A DNA stretch of 64,000 bases from the NCBI GenBank assembly GCA_005281725.1, contig SSBO01000007.1, positions 5,917,126 through 5,981,125 of the forward strand, given 5' to 3'. This DNA is from Wuchereria bancrofti. Lineage: Eukaryota > Nematoda > Chromadorea > Rhabditida > Onchocercidae. Shown here one piece after another: positions 11,690-26,671 of this stretch; position 1 is the stretch's first letter; every line of letters starts with the position of its first letter. The notes under the pieces are model-generated. The model had not been told where the DNA came from, ran no database searches, and saw nothing but the letters and a program-made list of their open reading frames with translations. The translations under genes and the position numbers were made by a program.

Positions 11690-12180
11690 CATCAATCAAT
11701 TCATTAATTAATTAATAATCAAATATTTTTGTTTTTTTTTTTACATTTTTATCAAATACATTGTTGTTTTTTTTATTTACCAAAAATTTTTTATTTTCGT
11801 TTGTTTGTTTGTTTTTCCTTTTCACATCAATCCATTAATCAATCATTTAATTAATTAATTAATTATTTTTGTTTTTTTTTTTTACGTTTTTATCAAATAC
11901 ATTGTTGTTTTTTTATTTATCAAAAATTTTTTACTTTTGTTTGTTTGTTTGTTTATTTTTTCTCTTCACATCAATTCATTTATCAATCAAACGTTTTTGT
12001 TTTTTTCTACATTTTATTAAATACATTATTAATTTTATTTGTCAAAAAATTTTTTACTTTTGTTTGTGTTTATTTTTTTTCCGTTCACATCAATTCATTT
12101 ATCAATCACTTAATTAATAATTGAATATTTTTTTTAAAACATTTTTATTAATTACATTATTTTTGCTTTTCAAAAACTTT
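11690..12180. repeat. Tandem repeat, period ~119-144 bp, about 3.5 copies
   Basis: The marker CACATCAAT occurs at 11823, 11967 and 12086, with a diverged start near 11690. Each unit runs through a TTAATTAAT tract, TTTTTGTTTTTT, a TATCAAATACATTGTTG-like segment and a (TTTG)n tract. The copy spacings (144, then 119) reflect indels in homopolymers. Confidence 0.8.
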
Positions 12181-13999
12181 AACTTTTGTTTTTTGCATTT
12201 TTTGTATAATTATATTAAAAATAAATACTATTAATACATTAGTCATTTCTTTCTTTCTTTTTTTTGTCCACAATAAACAAAGAGAAAGAAAGCAACAAAT
12301 AATCCGATTAATAAAGTGAGATCGTTTATCCAACCAATAAATTGTCATTATTTGTAGTAATTAACCTACTGATAATAAAAAAAAAAAAAGAACGAATTCA
12401 CCTGTTCTTTCACGATATTTATTATAATTCAAATACAATAAAAATTCTTTAAATGATTAACATTGAAGAAATGTACAAATATTCATTTATTCATTAAAAA
12501 TTAAATATATTATTCAAATTAAAAATTTGCATTTGCAGCAGAAAATAATTTATTTCAAAAAGGAATGCAAAACAAAAATTATTTTTTGTTTTTTGTTTTT
12601 TGTTTTTGTTCTTCCACTTGTAATAATTTACAAAAATTAATTATTTGACTGATGTGAAAAAAACAACAGTAAAACAAATTTTGAATTTGAAAAAAATTTT
12701 TCATAAAAACTTATAATAATGATAAACATTAAGCACAAATCATATTTTAAAGAATAATTGAAAAAAAAATAAACAATGAAAAAACAAAAAACGAACAAAG
12801 TGTCAAAGAAAGCATTGAAATTAAAAAGTTGGAGAAAATAAGTAAATAAATTAGTATAATGTGAATGAATTTTACAATACCTGTTGAAATATTATAAATT
12901 TCGCAAAATTGATCAATTTAATTTTCAAAATTTTACATCTTATTGTTTCACAAATTACAACAAATTAATTGATTCAAATCAAATTTCAAGTTTGTAAAAA
13001 AAAAATTTTTTTTTGAGAGAAAAACTCTTTGGATTACATTATTACACATTCCTCTGTACTAATTACACAAGCAAATCCAACTTTAAAACATTCACAGTAT
13101 TTCAAAATTGATTTACAAAGCGATAAACTTTAATTGAAACATTTATTTCACTTTAATTAAAAAAAAAAAATTAAATTAACTAAATGAAGCAAAACTTTAT
13201 CTTTTCTTATCAATAAGAATTTATTGTTAATTAGCTAATTAACAACGATTATCATACATATTCTACGGAATACTGCCGTATTATACCTTCTGCCGTATAA
13301 TTCAATTTTAATAAATCAACCTCAACAAACTTTACGATATCTTTTTTCGATTAATACTTGTTGATAATATGCATCATTAAAATTATCCTGAGATATGCTA
13401 AAAGCATTTAATAATTTATTTATCACATTTACAATTAATTATTGAAATAAATTTTTACAAAAATTATTTCAAATTTCGTTTTTAATGAAATATTAATTTT
13501 CAATAAATATATTATCATTCCTTCTAATATTTATTATAATTTTCAAATAAAATTTCATATGATCGGTAATTTTCAAAGAAAATTATTTTTTTTTTTTTAT
13601 TTTTCGTTGACATGTCTTTTCTTTTTATGGAAACATATGTTCATACTGGTTGTTGTCGGTAATAAAACATATAAAGATGATGTATTAATGATAATGATAA
13701 TGATGATGATAATAGTGCTGCCGCAATTAAATACCGGATCGATAAGCAATAAAATACCGGATCAGTAATTTTTCATTCAATCATCATTTTTATGGGTTGT
13801 TTCGCATCGTTTTTGAGATACCAAAAAAAAAAAGATGAAAAAGAACAGAGGAAAAGAAGCAATTCATTTACTTGAAGAATCTCGTGCATTTTTTTTTTTC
13901 ATTACTTTTTTCAATTTTTTTTTTTGTTATTCGATTTTCTTTTTGATTATTTGTGGAAAAATATTTAGGTAAGTAAACAATCAATATTTTAATATTGCT

Positions 14000-14135
14000 A
14001 CTAATAGTAATAATTAATGATAATAATAAATAATAATAATGGTAATAACAGGAGCGATAATAATAGTAATGGTAATAATAATGATAATAATAGCAATAAT
14101 AATGATAATAATAATAGTAATAATAATGATCAATG
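14000..14135. repeat. AAT/GAT/AGT compound trinucleotide block
   Basis: Imperfect AAT repeats with GAT, GGT and AGT variants. They resemble the larger blocks at 29660-29905 and 56160-56505. Confidence 0.8.
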
Positions 14136-15399
14136 CATTCAAATATTTTGTGCAATTTTTAAAAACATTAATTCAATACGGATATAAAATCTGATTTAAT
14201 ATGTATTAAATTAAATTTTGTATAAAATTTTTTGACGTAATAATATGAGTTAAGAAGGAATAACATTTGAAAAGCAAATAATATCATTCAATTATAGCTA
14301 AAATATAAATAAATTTTATAAAATGCAGAATGAAAGTATCAAATTCAACTTGCACATATTCAATTGTTACGCCATAATCAAACAAAAATTGTAAGCTTAA
14401 ATGTTATTTGTCACTAAGATGTCAAACTATCAGAATATAAACAATTTCTGTTTTTTCATATTATTAACATTATTTTTACACTTTTAGCATTTGACAAATT
14501 TTAAATAATTCAAATTTTGAGTGAAAAAAGAATCAATCACAAATTTGAATTACAGAATCATATCGAACATTAAAAAATTATTATATTTATTCATGCGATT
14601 GTTTTTGCTTTGGTTCTTTCTTTCTCTTTTAAAAAAAGGAAAAAAAGTTATAAAATCGCTATTATTATTATTTTTTTAATGAAATGCAACTTTTTTACTT
14701 TTTACATAAAAGTAAGCAAAATTGCTAACTTTTCTGTTATTATTATTATTACAGTAATATTATAATAAGGTATAAAAGTTAAAAAAGAAAATAGTTTTAA
14801 ACCAATTAAACATCAACTGAATTTAAAATAGAAAAAATTTTCAAAGGATTTAAATTTTTCAAATGTATAACAAAAAAATAATGCAAATGTATTTGTATTA
14901 AATTACCAATCAATTTGTGAATAACATTTTTAATACGATCAATTAAATTTTGCAATTGATAACTAATATGATTGAAATCGATTCAATGAATATTAAAATA
15001 ATTCCAATTAATTAAAATTAAAAATTTACTACTTTTTATTATAAAACAAGAGAAAAAAGTGAAAAATATTTAAAATATAAATTTAAAAATTTATCAAAAT
15101 TTTTTTTCTTCGTTTTTTTAAATGTATCAAATTTTATATTTGTAATGAGCAAAATATTTCACTCATATAATACTGTATTGATAATAATGTTTTTCTTATC
15201 CATTATCAACCGCCAATATTCATTCCCGGAGAAATTAGCATCACAAAAGAGCAATCAATTAAACCTCAAAAATACACAAATATTTATACACACACATACA
15301 CACATACAACATACATACACACAACATACATACATACAACATACATAATATATGATTTTAAGTTTTTGAGTTCTTTTTTTCTATTAACAAAAATTATTT

Positions 15400-15780
15400 T
15401 TTATCTTATTTCATATCTAATTTCATTTCTATTCCAAAAACCAATGATTAAATAATTCTTATTCTATTCCATATTCAATTCTATTCCTATTCCATTAACA
15501 AAGAATTACATTCCATCCAATTTCATATTTAATTCTATTCTTATTCCATAAATGATAATTATTTTTTATCCTCTTTTCTTGCTGCATGTACAAATCATTT
15601 TTCTTTTCTCTTCTATTTCTATTCTAATCCATTTAATTCCATTTAAATTTATTTGTGATAAATAGGAATAGAATTAAACGAATTGCTATTATTATTATTG
15701 TTGCTATTAATATTATTATTATATTCCTATTCTAGTTTATTCTATTCCATACTAATAATCTATTCTAATTCATTCAAAAA
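15400..15780. repeat. Degenerate TTCTATTCCAT-type repeat
   Basis: The motif TTCTATTCCATA/TTCCTATTCCAT recurs irregularly, together with 'TCATATTTAATTCTATTC'. It ends with AATAGGAATAGAATTAAA, the opposite orientation, near 15660-15680. Confidence 0.6.
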
Positions 15781-18017
15781 TATTTGTTTGGTCGATGTAA
15801 AAATGAATGCACTCAAAACTTTCTCGTCAACAACAATTATCAATAAAGCTCCATCCATATTCAATCCAAGAACAACAATATATCCTTTTTCAATAAACTT
15901 TTTTTTTTGCGCTTCGTTTTTTTCCGCCTTTTTTTTTTTTAAAGGGTGAGAAAATATAATTGCATAAATGATGAATTCAATATATTATTGGTTTTGCTAC
16001 CGAATGAATGAAAACATTTGCTTTAATTTCTTTCGTTTTTTTTTTTCTGCTATTTTTTCTTTTTTTTTTTTTTGTTGGTACTAAAAATTGTTTTATTGGA
16101 ATGTGAGAAAGTAAAATTTTCTTTTGTATTTTCATTTTCTTTCTTTCTTTTTTTTTTGTCATCTTATACAATTTTGCGTTATTAAATGTAATAGAATTAA
16201 AAATTTGAAAAAATAAATTTTAAATTTGATGAAATTAAATATTTATGTAATTAGATCTTTTTTTTTTTGACAATTTCGAATGATTATTGCAATTGTATCT
16301 GTTTATTTTATAGCAATTAAATCGGATCATACGGAATATATTTCACGGATTATAACTTTGAATGGATTATACTGTCCTGGTGAACAGATTGTTTGTTATT
16401 TACTTCGTTTTTTTTTTTTCTTTCACCTTTTCTTTTTTATCGAATATTTCAATTATAAATTAACTTCGATTGAAATGTACTGATAATTGAATAGTTTCAA
16501 TTTCTCTAATGCATAAATACTTTATAAATTAAAAATTTATAAATGAAATCAATAAATTAGAAATGTATTTAAGATGTAACGTTCAAAACAAAGAAAAGAA
16601 AAAAGAAATCAGTGGATAAATTAATTGATTTCTGTTAATTTATTGCTTATAAAAAGAACTAAGCAATTAATTTTTAAAAAATCTGACTTTGTTTGAATTT
16701 CATATTTTAAACAAAATTTTACATTATAGCTAGACACACGCATGTACACACACGCAAACATATATGCGTACACGTATAAGCATACTACGTAAATTTAAGC
16801 GTATACAGAACGCATATATGAATGTATACATAGATGTACATAAGCATTGAAGAATTTGAAAAAAATTGTTCCAAAATAAAATGTAAAAATTTCAAATATA
16901 AACTTAAAAATTTTAAGTCTATAAAAAATTTTAAAAATAAAATTATTTGAATAAATTTTCAAATATATAAAAAATTTTAAAAATAAAATTATTTGAATAA
17001 CATTTTTTCATTTTCTTTTTTTCTGCTTTTTGTTTTTATTTTAATTTCAAATTTTTAATTAATTCTTATCATTTAACAATAGATTTATTCTTATGTTAAT
17101 TATTTCCATTTCGTTTCATCGTTTTTTTCCTTTTCCTTTTTTTTTTTTATTAGCTTACTAAATTCTTGCATATAATTTACAATGATTGTCTGTGTGTGTG
17201 TGTGTGTGTCTGTTTCATTTCATTGTATAATTGACACTTTGCATGATGGATAAACTTCTAGGTTTTACCTTTTGTCATTTCATACCGTAATTTTTTCCAT
17301 TAATGGCGCAATTGTTACATAGTAACAGACTTTTGTCTCTTCTCTCTCTCTCTCTTCCTCTTTCTCTCTCTCTATTTCTTTTTTGATTAACTACAATTGT
17401 GATTTGTAAATCATATTAATTTTAACCGATAACGTTTGTATATTATATGCATATATCATACTTATAGCAATGTCAAAGGTCAACAACAGTTCATCACTAA
17501 AGCGCAGCTGTTATCAAAAAAAAAAAAGAGGAAAAGGTGCACTTCTTTTTCACACATTCTATTATTACAACATTGATGAGATAATGAAATTGATATGATA
17601 ATTATCTGGAAAAAAATTTTTTTTTCTCATTTACAAATTTCATCTTTCATTATAAATTACTAATAATACATTTATTTTCATATTAATATTTTACTTAATT
17701 AATTAATTAATTAATTCGACATTTTTACTTAATCAACACTTTTACTGAATTTAATTCAACAAATCAAAAAGAAAAATTTTGCCTAATTAATTCAACAATC
17801 AAAAAAGAAAAAATGGAATTTAATTTGCAAAGAAAAGAGGAAAGGAAATGAAAAAGGCATCAATATATTGCCATTTTAAAATTTGCAAAAAAAAAAAAAA
17901 GAAAAATTTGCAATTTAATTATTTCAAAGAAATATTAAAATAAATAATTTTAACATCCTTTTTTTTTCAAATTCAAATTATTATTTTTCTGTTTAGAAGT
18001 AAAATTTAGTTATATCT

Positions 18018-19098
18018 TTAAAATCATTAAATTTATCAAAAATTTTATATGCACAAAGCTCATTTCACAAAATGCATTATTTTGCACAATGTTATTGATA
18101 CTTACTAATAATTTTTTTAATAGTCAAAAAAAAAATTAAAATAATTTTAGTGCAATTATTTTCTGAATAAAAATTAAATTACTTTTTTTACTCTTTTTAT
18201 TTTCCTGCACATTTCATTTTGTAAATTTTTGATTTGCTATTTTTTCTGCACAAAAATTTTAATATATTTTACAAAGTTTTTTTTCTTTTTTATTTTTTGC
18301 AAAATACAAAAAAAGGAATGATTTTTTTACACCAAACTTTAAATTTAATTTATTTAATTTGATTTAATTTAATTTGAAACTTTAAATTTAATTCAAAAAA
18401 ATATCAAACATTAATGCCTATTCTTTGTTATTTTTTTTTTCATTAATTTGATAATTTTGATTTTGATAACTAATCAATAGATATGAATGTTTTCTTTTTT
18501 TTTTTATCAAATATTTATTCATTTTGAAAATTCATTTCATTTCTTCGATAATTTCATTTTATTTTTATTATATNTTAAAATCATTAAATTTATCAAAAAT
18601 TTTATATGCACAAAGCTCATTTCACAAAATGCATTATTTTGCACAATGTTATTGATACTTACTAATAATTTTTTTAACAGTCAAAAAAAAATTAAAATAA
18701 TTTTAGTGCAATTATTTTCTGAATAAAAATTAAATTACTTTTTTTACTCTTTTTATTTTCCTGCACATTTCATTTTGTAAATTTTTGATTTGCTATTTTT
18801 TCTGCACAAAAATTTTAATATATTTTACAAAGTTTTTTTCTTTTTTATTTTTTGCAAAATACAAAAAAAAAGGAATGATTTTTTTACACCAAACTTTAAA
18901 TTTAATTTATTTAATTTGAGCAAAAAAATATCAAACATTAATGCCTATTCTTTGTTATTTTTTTTTTCATTAATTTGATAATTTTGATTTTGATAATTAA
19001 TCAATAGATATGAATGTTTTCTTTTTTTTTATCAAATATTTATTCATTTTGAAAATTCATTTCATTTCTTCGATAATTTCATTTTATTTTTATTATAT
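18018..19098. repeat. Near-identical ~0.55-kb direct duplication split by one N
   Basis: 18018-18573 and 18575-19098 are almost the same sequence in the same orientation. Both start TTAAAATCATTAAATTTATC and both end TCATTTTATTTTTATTATAT. They differ by a ~30-base indel (GATTTAATTTAATTTG region, near 18360-18395 in the first copy) and a few homopolymer lengths. A single N at 18574 sits exactly at the junction, which suggests that two allelic or contig-end sequences were joined rather than a genuine tandem duplication. Confidence 0.9.
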
Positions 19099-22000
19099 CT
19101 ATCTCATTTCATTCTTTCCCATATAAATACAATCATTAGCTAAACTATCTTATCAATGCTTTTTCATCACATTCCTTTTCCGTTTGACAAAGCTTTAAGA
19201 CAAAATTTAATTTCCTTTAATTATTTCATGAATTAATGCAACAGAGAGAGAGGGAGAGGGAGGGAGAGAGAGAGAAAGAAATTAAGTGCTTGATATCATC
19301 GATTTGTCATTGTTATCATTTGTTTCACATTCATTAACTACATAATACATCATTTTATAATGTAATGAAATAAGAAAGTAAATTTTTGTCATCGGAAAAT
19401 CCATAATTTCGAATTTAAAATTAAACGAACAAAAATTGATATTAAAAAAAAGAGAAAAAAAGAAACTGTTGTTTATATATATGCATATGTATGTTAATAG
19501 AAATTTAATTTTAATAAATAATAATACATTTCAATTAATTCCTTATATAAATTAATAGGAAAAATTTTTAAATGATTTTTAAATTATTATTATTAATCAA
19601 ATTATTCTGAATACATTTTGAATGAAACTTTTATTTTGATTAGTAATGAAAATATACTGAATTAATTCATTATTTAAATTAGCACAATAACCTTTCCAAT
19701 TATTTATTATTCCAATATTTTAATATGTTTATTAAAATTACTCAACATAATGTCGAAAAATTATTTCATTACTCAATCATTCAGTATTTCAGTATTTGAA
19801 TCTTTAATGAAAATCGAATTGAAATGAATTTTTCCATTTTTTGATTATCATGATCATTGTTAGTATCAATCGGTGGTGACAAAATAATGACAGACAGAGG
19901 AAAGAAAAAAAGCCAAAAATGAAAAGGTACAAAAAAATAAAAAAAGGCGCAACGTAGATTTTTGCGCTAGCACTACTCGTCGTCTATTTAAATTTTTACC
20001 TGGTTTTAATTGGTAAAAAAAAAAGTGAAAAAAAGCGAACAAAAAAAAATCAAATGAGAAGCTGTCATTTTTGCAAAAAAGCAATTATTCATGAAATTAA
20101 GTCTTATCAGAGGATTGTTATCAATGCGCATCTGTCATTTAATTAAATTAACTGCAAATAATACAATTCGTTATTCGTCATGAAAAAAAAATGTCAACAA
20201 GAAAAAAATAAAATAAAATAAAAAGAAGGGAAAGAGCAGAAGAAGAAGAAGAGATATGAATAAATAAATTAAAAAATAAAGCAAAAAATTTTTTTTTTAA
20301 AAATAAGACTTAAAATTAAAGTGGAAAAAGAAAAAACATAAAATTGTCACTTTTTCTTTTTTCTTTTCTTTTTTGATACATATTTTGTTTTTCATTTTAA
20401 TATTATTTATAATATTTTTTATCTCTTTTCATTTTTATTTTAATTCTTCTTTTTTTTTTTATTTCCCGCGCTAATTTTATATCACAAAATTTCATCGTTC
20501 TTTTTTTCGGTTCGTTTCAAAAAAAAAAGAGAAATTTTTTTTTTGATGTGATATTTTTTCAAGGTTGTTAAAATTTGACTGATTTGGTTGATTTTGGTTG
20601 AATTGATTGGTTGATTGAGTTGGTTAATTTGATTGAATTTTGGTAATATCAAATGAAAATGACAGTAATGTCCTTGAATCATTAATATTGAAAAGCGAAA
20701 TTGATGACAGCCAAAAATTTCTCAACCTGAAATGATAGTTAAAAAAGATGACAGAAGAAAGAGATGAAAACAGGTTTTAGGAACGCATCTTATGCTTCAT
20801 TGTTGGCATAATTTATTGTTGTATAAATTTAAATTTAAAAAATTTCAAAATTATAGTTGTTGGTTTTTCACTTTAAAGATGCAAAAATTTGATAAGGAAA
20901 TGATAAGTTACTTATTCAATGAAAAAATTTAAGCTTAGATTTAGCATATTACAAGAAAATGATCAAAAAATTTTTTGCATTTTCTTTTCCTTATTACTGA
21001 TCTTATTTTTTCACTTATTAATGATTTGAAAAATGTAATAAATTGAATAATTATTTGTTTAATTTTTATAATCTCCTTTTTTTATTATTTGAAGAAAAGA
21101 AATTAAAACATAAAAATGAAATATGGAGCAAATTGATAGTTGTAAAAGTAATGAAATCAAAGTTTCATTTAATTAATTTGAGAAAAAAAAGCAGTTTTTT
21201 TTTCCACTATTAATTCAAATTTTGTCGTTTTTTAAATTTAATTTTGAATTTAAATAATTAATTTATAACATTTGATATAATACTATCCCTAATAAATTAT
21301 TGCATTCATTTTTAATAAAAGCTAACAATGATGCGCATTTGGTATCATAAAGAAAGTTATTTTTAAGCTTAACAAAATTCTTTTTTCCTTTCTTTTTTTC
21401 CTCCTTTTTCTTTTAAATTACATTTTAGTGAATTCTTAAAAATTTAAATATGCAAATTTGTTTGTTAATCTTTTGATGATAGCTAAATGCGACACAAATC
21501 AAATTGCAATGTGACTTTTCGCTTTTAAAATTTACCCAATTTTTGTTATCCTAAAATGCAATCATACTGGTTAAATGATACTAATTTATATGCAAATTTA
21601 ATATTCTTCTATCTTTTCTCCTCAAAACGAATCCATCTTGTCCACCCCCCTCCGCACCCCTCCTCTAACTCTTCCAGATTGTCGCATTCCCATTCAAAAC
21701 AGATTAGATTATAAATGTGATCGTATTTAAAGAGAAGAAGCAAGCGACAAAGTGATGATAATCATTTTTGATTAAAATAGCTAATTAAATGCAAATTATG
21801 CAAAAAAATAAATAAATAAAAATCAAACAAAAAAAAAAAAAGAAAAAAATTTCATTGTTCTATCAATTTTACTTCTTTTATTACAATTTTAATGAATCAT
21901 TCTGATTGTTTAATTCTTACATAACATTAAATTACCCAATATTTTTCTCGTTTTTTTTTTCTTTTCTTTAAATCAAATATAATTTGTCGCATATTCCACA

Positions 22001-25000
22001 ATTTTTTATTTAAATTAAAATTGTAAAATTAATTATAATTAGCATAATGTAAACATATAAAATGAAAATTTTTACAAACAATAAAATATTATTAAAGAAA
22101 AAAGTTTTTCTTTTTTTTGCTCAAAAAAAAAGGAGTGAAAATTTCACACATGTTAAAATGTTAAAGTATAAAATTAAGATTAATTATTTCCTTTCTTTCT
22201 TTTGTTTTCTAAAATTTAAATTATTACTAAAATTGTTTGTTTATGATTAATTTCATTGATTAAAAATGATAAATGTATGTAAGAATGTAAAATTCTCCCT
22301 AACTTTATCACATCAATAATATTTTCAATTAATCAATCAAAAATTCATATTTAATATGCAACAACTGTTCACAGCTTCAGTATAAATTAGCTTTATCATT
22401 CAATTTGAAAATATTATTTATTATCAATTGACAAATTTATTGTAATGATAACAATGATGATAACGATGATGATGATATTTGTGTTAATAATGATATTACT
22501 TACTAATATTTTATTTTATTGATGGTGACAGATATGATGACAGAATTGAGTTTTTGTTAAATTATTGTTGTAACAGTTGAATGTTACCGTCTAGGGAAGC
22601 CATTAGAGTTGTGAATATGATTGATAGGTGAACATATGTGCTACTTATTCTAATCATATCATATCAAATATCTCTCATCTAATACATAGTTGTATATTTC
22701 ATTGAGAGAAATTTTGCGAAAATTATTATTTCAAATAATATTTACAAATTTTAATATTTAAATTATTTATTTTAAAATAATATTTACTAATTGTAATATT
22801 TAAATTAACCATTTTAAAATAACATTTACTAATTGTAGTGCTTAAATTAATCATTTTAAAATAATATTTATTAATTATAATATTTAAATTAATCGTTTTA
22901 GCATATCATATTTCAATTAATTTTTTTGCTAAATCGTCTTTTTATCAGGAAAATTTTATCACAAATTTTATATCATTTTATCACACATTATCATATATAT
23001 GTGATATGCAATAATAAAGCGCATAATATTTGACTTATTATTTTTACCAGACGATCTAATTTTACCTTATTTTATTAAATTATTATTTTTCATTTAAATT
23101 TTCATTTAATAATAAAATGAGCAATAAAAATTTTTTTTTTGAACAGCATGAAATAACAATAATAATTTTTTATTGTATATTTAACAAAAAAATAATCGTT
23201 TATTTTAATAATTTTTCCCTTCTTCAAATCTAACTTTTGTTAGAAAAAAAAATGAATGCAATAGTTATTTTCCTCTTTAAATTTAAAATTTATTAAATTT
23301 ATTTATCAATCATTCCTTCTTTTTTCAAATCCTTTTATTATTAAATAGATGAAATAATTTGTTTAAACAACAAAAAAAAAAACAAGTTTTAAGTATAAAT
23401 ACTTTTTATATTATAATTAGTCATCAATAATTTCACAAAAAGAGGAGAGAGAGAGAGGGAGAGAGGGAGAGAGGGAAGAAAAGAAAATAGAACGAAAGCT
23501 ATCAATGTATATCTTATCTTGATCATTAACGCAATTAATGTATGATTATAATAGAAGCAAAAAAAAGTTGTCACATATAGGCATCAAAGTATCAAATTAG
23601 GTGACAATACAATTCTTATCAATTTTAACAAATCTTTGAAACAAAAAAAAAAACGAAGGAAAAAGTCATACTGTGTGATGATATAATGATAGGATTTAAA
23701 ATATCAATTAAAATTGAATGAAAAAAAAAAGTAAGCGAGCGACGAATGAATGATTTGGTAAATATATATGTTATCAATCAGAAACAAAAAAAAAATGAAA
23801 AAGTAAAAAAGTAAGAAAAAAAAAATTAATTTACTAAATTTCAACGACATTTAATGCGTCATTTAATTGACATTGATTAATTAGTTGTTAGTAATATAAT
23901 TGATTGAAATTATAGTAGTAGTAGTAGTAGTAGTAATACTACTAATTTCAATACTATCATTATTTCATCAATTCTTTTTTTTTTTTTCATTTACCGGTAA
24001 ATTTCGAGAACTATTTGATAAAATGATTAGATAAGGTTAAAATGAATGGGAGAAAAAAAATTTTTTTCCTATAAATTAAATCGTTAATTACTATATTTAG
24101 TGATATTAATTAAATTTATGTCTGATAAAATTACAAATGACAATTAATTAACATATTTGTACTTTTTTTTTCATGCATTTTTCTTTTTTCCATTCATTCC
24201 TTTTTCGTTTGTTTTGTTGTTGAAAATAATAAAACAAGAATTAAAATAAAAATGAAATATTAACAAATGAAAATTGAAATTAAATCAATGAAATAAAAAT
24301 TATTTTGATATTCAAATTATTCTTTATTATTTTTGCCAATAAATGTATGAAAGTCAACAAAATAATAAAATAAATTAAAAAAATTGGAGAAGAAATTTTT
24401 TAAATGGATTCTTTTTTATTTGATAATTTTCAATTTTTTAGTATAAAAAAATATTATAAATATTTATTTGTTTTTTTACAAAATATTAATAATACATAGT
24501 TGAATAGAAATAGAAGAATAAGTATGCAAATATAAACATAAAAATTGAAAAATAAATATGAAAATATTTTTTTGCGCCAAAAGATTGAAAACATTTGAAT
24601 CAGATCCGATAATTTAAAAAAAAAAATGAAAAATTGAATAATCAAAAGATATGAATTTCTTAATTTCCAATATTTGATTAGCACATTTTTTTTCATGTTT
24701 TTATTACCTATAAAAAAGAAAAAAAAAATATTTTGGTAATTTTTAAAATTATTTAATTTTATTATCCGGTAATATATTCCTGTCTCTTTTTTTTTTGAAA
24801 AATTTCACTCCATCATTTATCTTAAAATTTATCAGTTGTTTAATTTAATTATCCGGAAATTATCCCGGAAATATTCTTATTCCTACCCTTTTTTTTTTCG
24901 AAAATTTTTGCTTTTAACCTCTTCTGTATCCTAAATTGTCATTAAAATAGGAATAACAATCATAATTGGCAATATTTTCCCAGGAACAAGTGTTGACAGC

Positions 25001-26670
25001 ATGTCGTTTAATATATTTTCCCGATCTTCATTTTCAAATAATGATAATTGCAAAATGACATTGAATATTAATGACAATAATGATAATTATATTGTTTATA
25101 ATGATAACGATAATGCTAATAATAGTGATAATAGTAACAGTAATAACATTAGCCTAAAAATGTCTATTATGGCGCATTTGTCTAACTTAACTCTTACTAC
25201 TACTACTATTACTAAGTGTCAACAACCATATGGTGACAATTCCCATTTCGCTTTGTTTACATTACTTATGAAAATTACAACGATGCTATAAAATTGTTTC
25301 CAATAATTTCTCATTTTCACATTATACACATACGTTATGATTTTATCAATTATTAAATCAATAACTTAATTTTAAATATTTCCATTCTTTCATTTCTTAT
25401 AAGCTGTGGAAAGAGGGACAGAGAGAGAGAGAGAGGGAGAAAGTGGACAAAGGAAAACAATGAATTGAAAATGAAAATATTAAATGAATAAGGTAATTGA
25501 TAAAAATAGTTTGTTATATTGTAATTAAATAATCATAACTAACAATTTAAATTGTAATAATAGCAAAATTTTATAAATATTGTCAATTTTATCAGTTATT
25601 TTTTTTGGATTTTATTTGATTGATGTATAACAGATTTGAATTTTGTAAACAATTTCAAATTTGATTTTTTTTCCAGCGAATTCAATTTAAGCTTTTTTTT
25701 GACAAGTTATCGATAGTTTCAAGTAATTTTAACTTTATTTTAGACTAATAAATTTCAATAATTAATTGGCTTTCTTTTGTCTATAGACTCATTTTTTTTC
25801 TCTTTTAAAATTGTTTGTTTGTTTTTTCTTTTCTCTTTGTAATTTAAATGATTGCAATTTCTTATTTACTGGAATCACTGGAAGTATTTCAGATAAATTT
25901 TAATTTTTACATTATTGTCATTTAAGTAAATTTCCTTTTAATGTTTTGAATTCCCATAGCTTTTTTTGCTATTTTTTTTAGTCTAAAATAAAGTTAAACA
26001 CAAGTAATTTTGTTTAATTTTTGATAATTTAAAATTTAGACTTTGATTGGTAAATTCAATTAATTTCTCGTCTTAACAATTTAGGAAATAAATCCTATGC
26101 TTTTTAAGTATTCTTCATTTATCTATTTTTTTTCCAAGTAAACAAGTTAGCAATTATAATTTAAAAAAAAAAAATATTATTGCTACGTATGGATGGAAAG
26201 ATAAATCTTAATGTTTAGATTTCTATTTTAATCAAATTAAATTGCTTAAAAAAAAAATGGAACGAAAACATGTTACCAACAAAATAATAGCAAACATATA
26301 TGATTGATAAAATGAATGTTTGTTGATTGGCTGGCGCAAATGGAATCCATTTTCAATGAGCTTTCTATTGCTTTGTGTATTATTATTAATTTTTATTATT
26401 TTTATCATCTATCATCATTATCATCGTCATCAACGAGTAATGTAGCGAACAGAAAACGAAACGATTAAAGAAAAGAAAAAAAAGAGAAAATGAAAAATAG
26501 AGGAAGAAGAATTGAAGTTAGGGCATTTTAGACCACCAATGATGATGAGAAGAAATTCTTTCATTTTTAATTCTTTCTTTTTTTTTTTTTGCTTTTTTTT
26601 TCTTCTGTCCACTATACGATTAAGTATTGAAAAAAAAAGGAAAGAAAAATTACAAATATATGTGAATGAC
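19099..26670. other. Non-coding AT-rich stretch
   Basis: No gene supported. GA tracts occur at 19243-19275, 23443-23475 and 25418-25441, a 42-bp x 4 minisatellite at 22735-22902, a TAG repeat at 23914-23937, and two related ~60-base segments containing ATTATCCGG (about 24763 and 24848). A C-rich pyrimidine patch (CCACCCCCCTCCGCACCCC) lies at about 21641-21661. An AAT/GAT block near 25030-25150 produces an Asn/Asp-rich open frame that is not a gene. Confidence 0.65.
22735..22902. repeat. 42-bp minisatellite, four copies
   Basis: Four consecutive 42-base units begin at 22735, 22777, 22819 and 22861. Each has the form ATAAYATTTAC..ATT..A followed by TTTAAATTA and TTTTA. They differ by a handful of substitutions and no indels. 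Confidence 0.9.
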
Positions 26671-26671
26671 C

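Larger units (their letters stand above)
9871..18017. other. Non-coding AT-rich stretch
   Basis: No gene supported. It includes the ~140-bp array (11690-12180), an AAT-rich trinucleotide block (14000-14135), ACAT tracts (15283-15350), a degenerate TTCTATTCCAT repeat (15400-15780), a duplicated 35-bp segment (about 16919 and 16971), CA and TG tracts (16733-16760, 17191-17212) and a CT tract (17337-17373). A frame at 16315-16380 (after TTATTTTATAG) is briefly protein-like but lacks a good donor. Confidence 0.65.

Noticed and set aside
16315..16385. Possible plus-strand exon (IKSDHTEYISRIITLNG)
   Set aside because: Only a weak GTGAAC donor, no neighbouring exon on that strand, and no family match.
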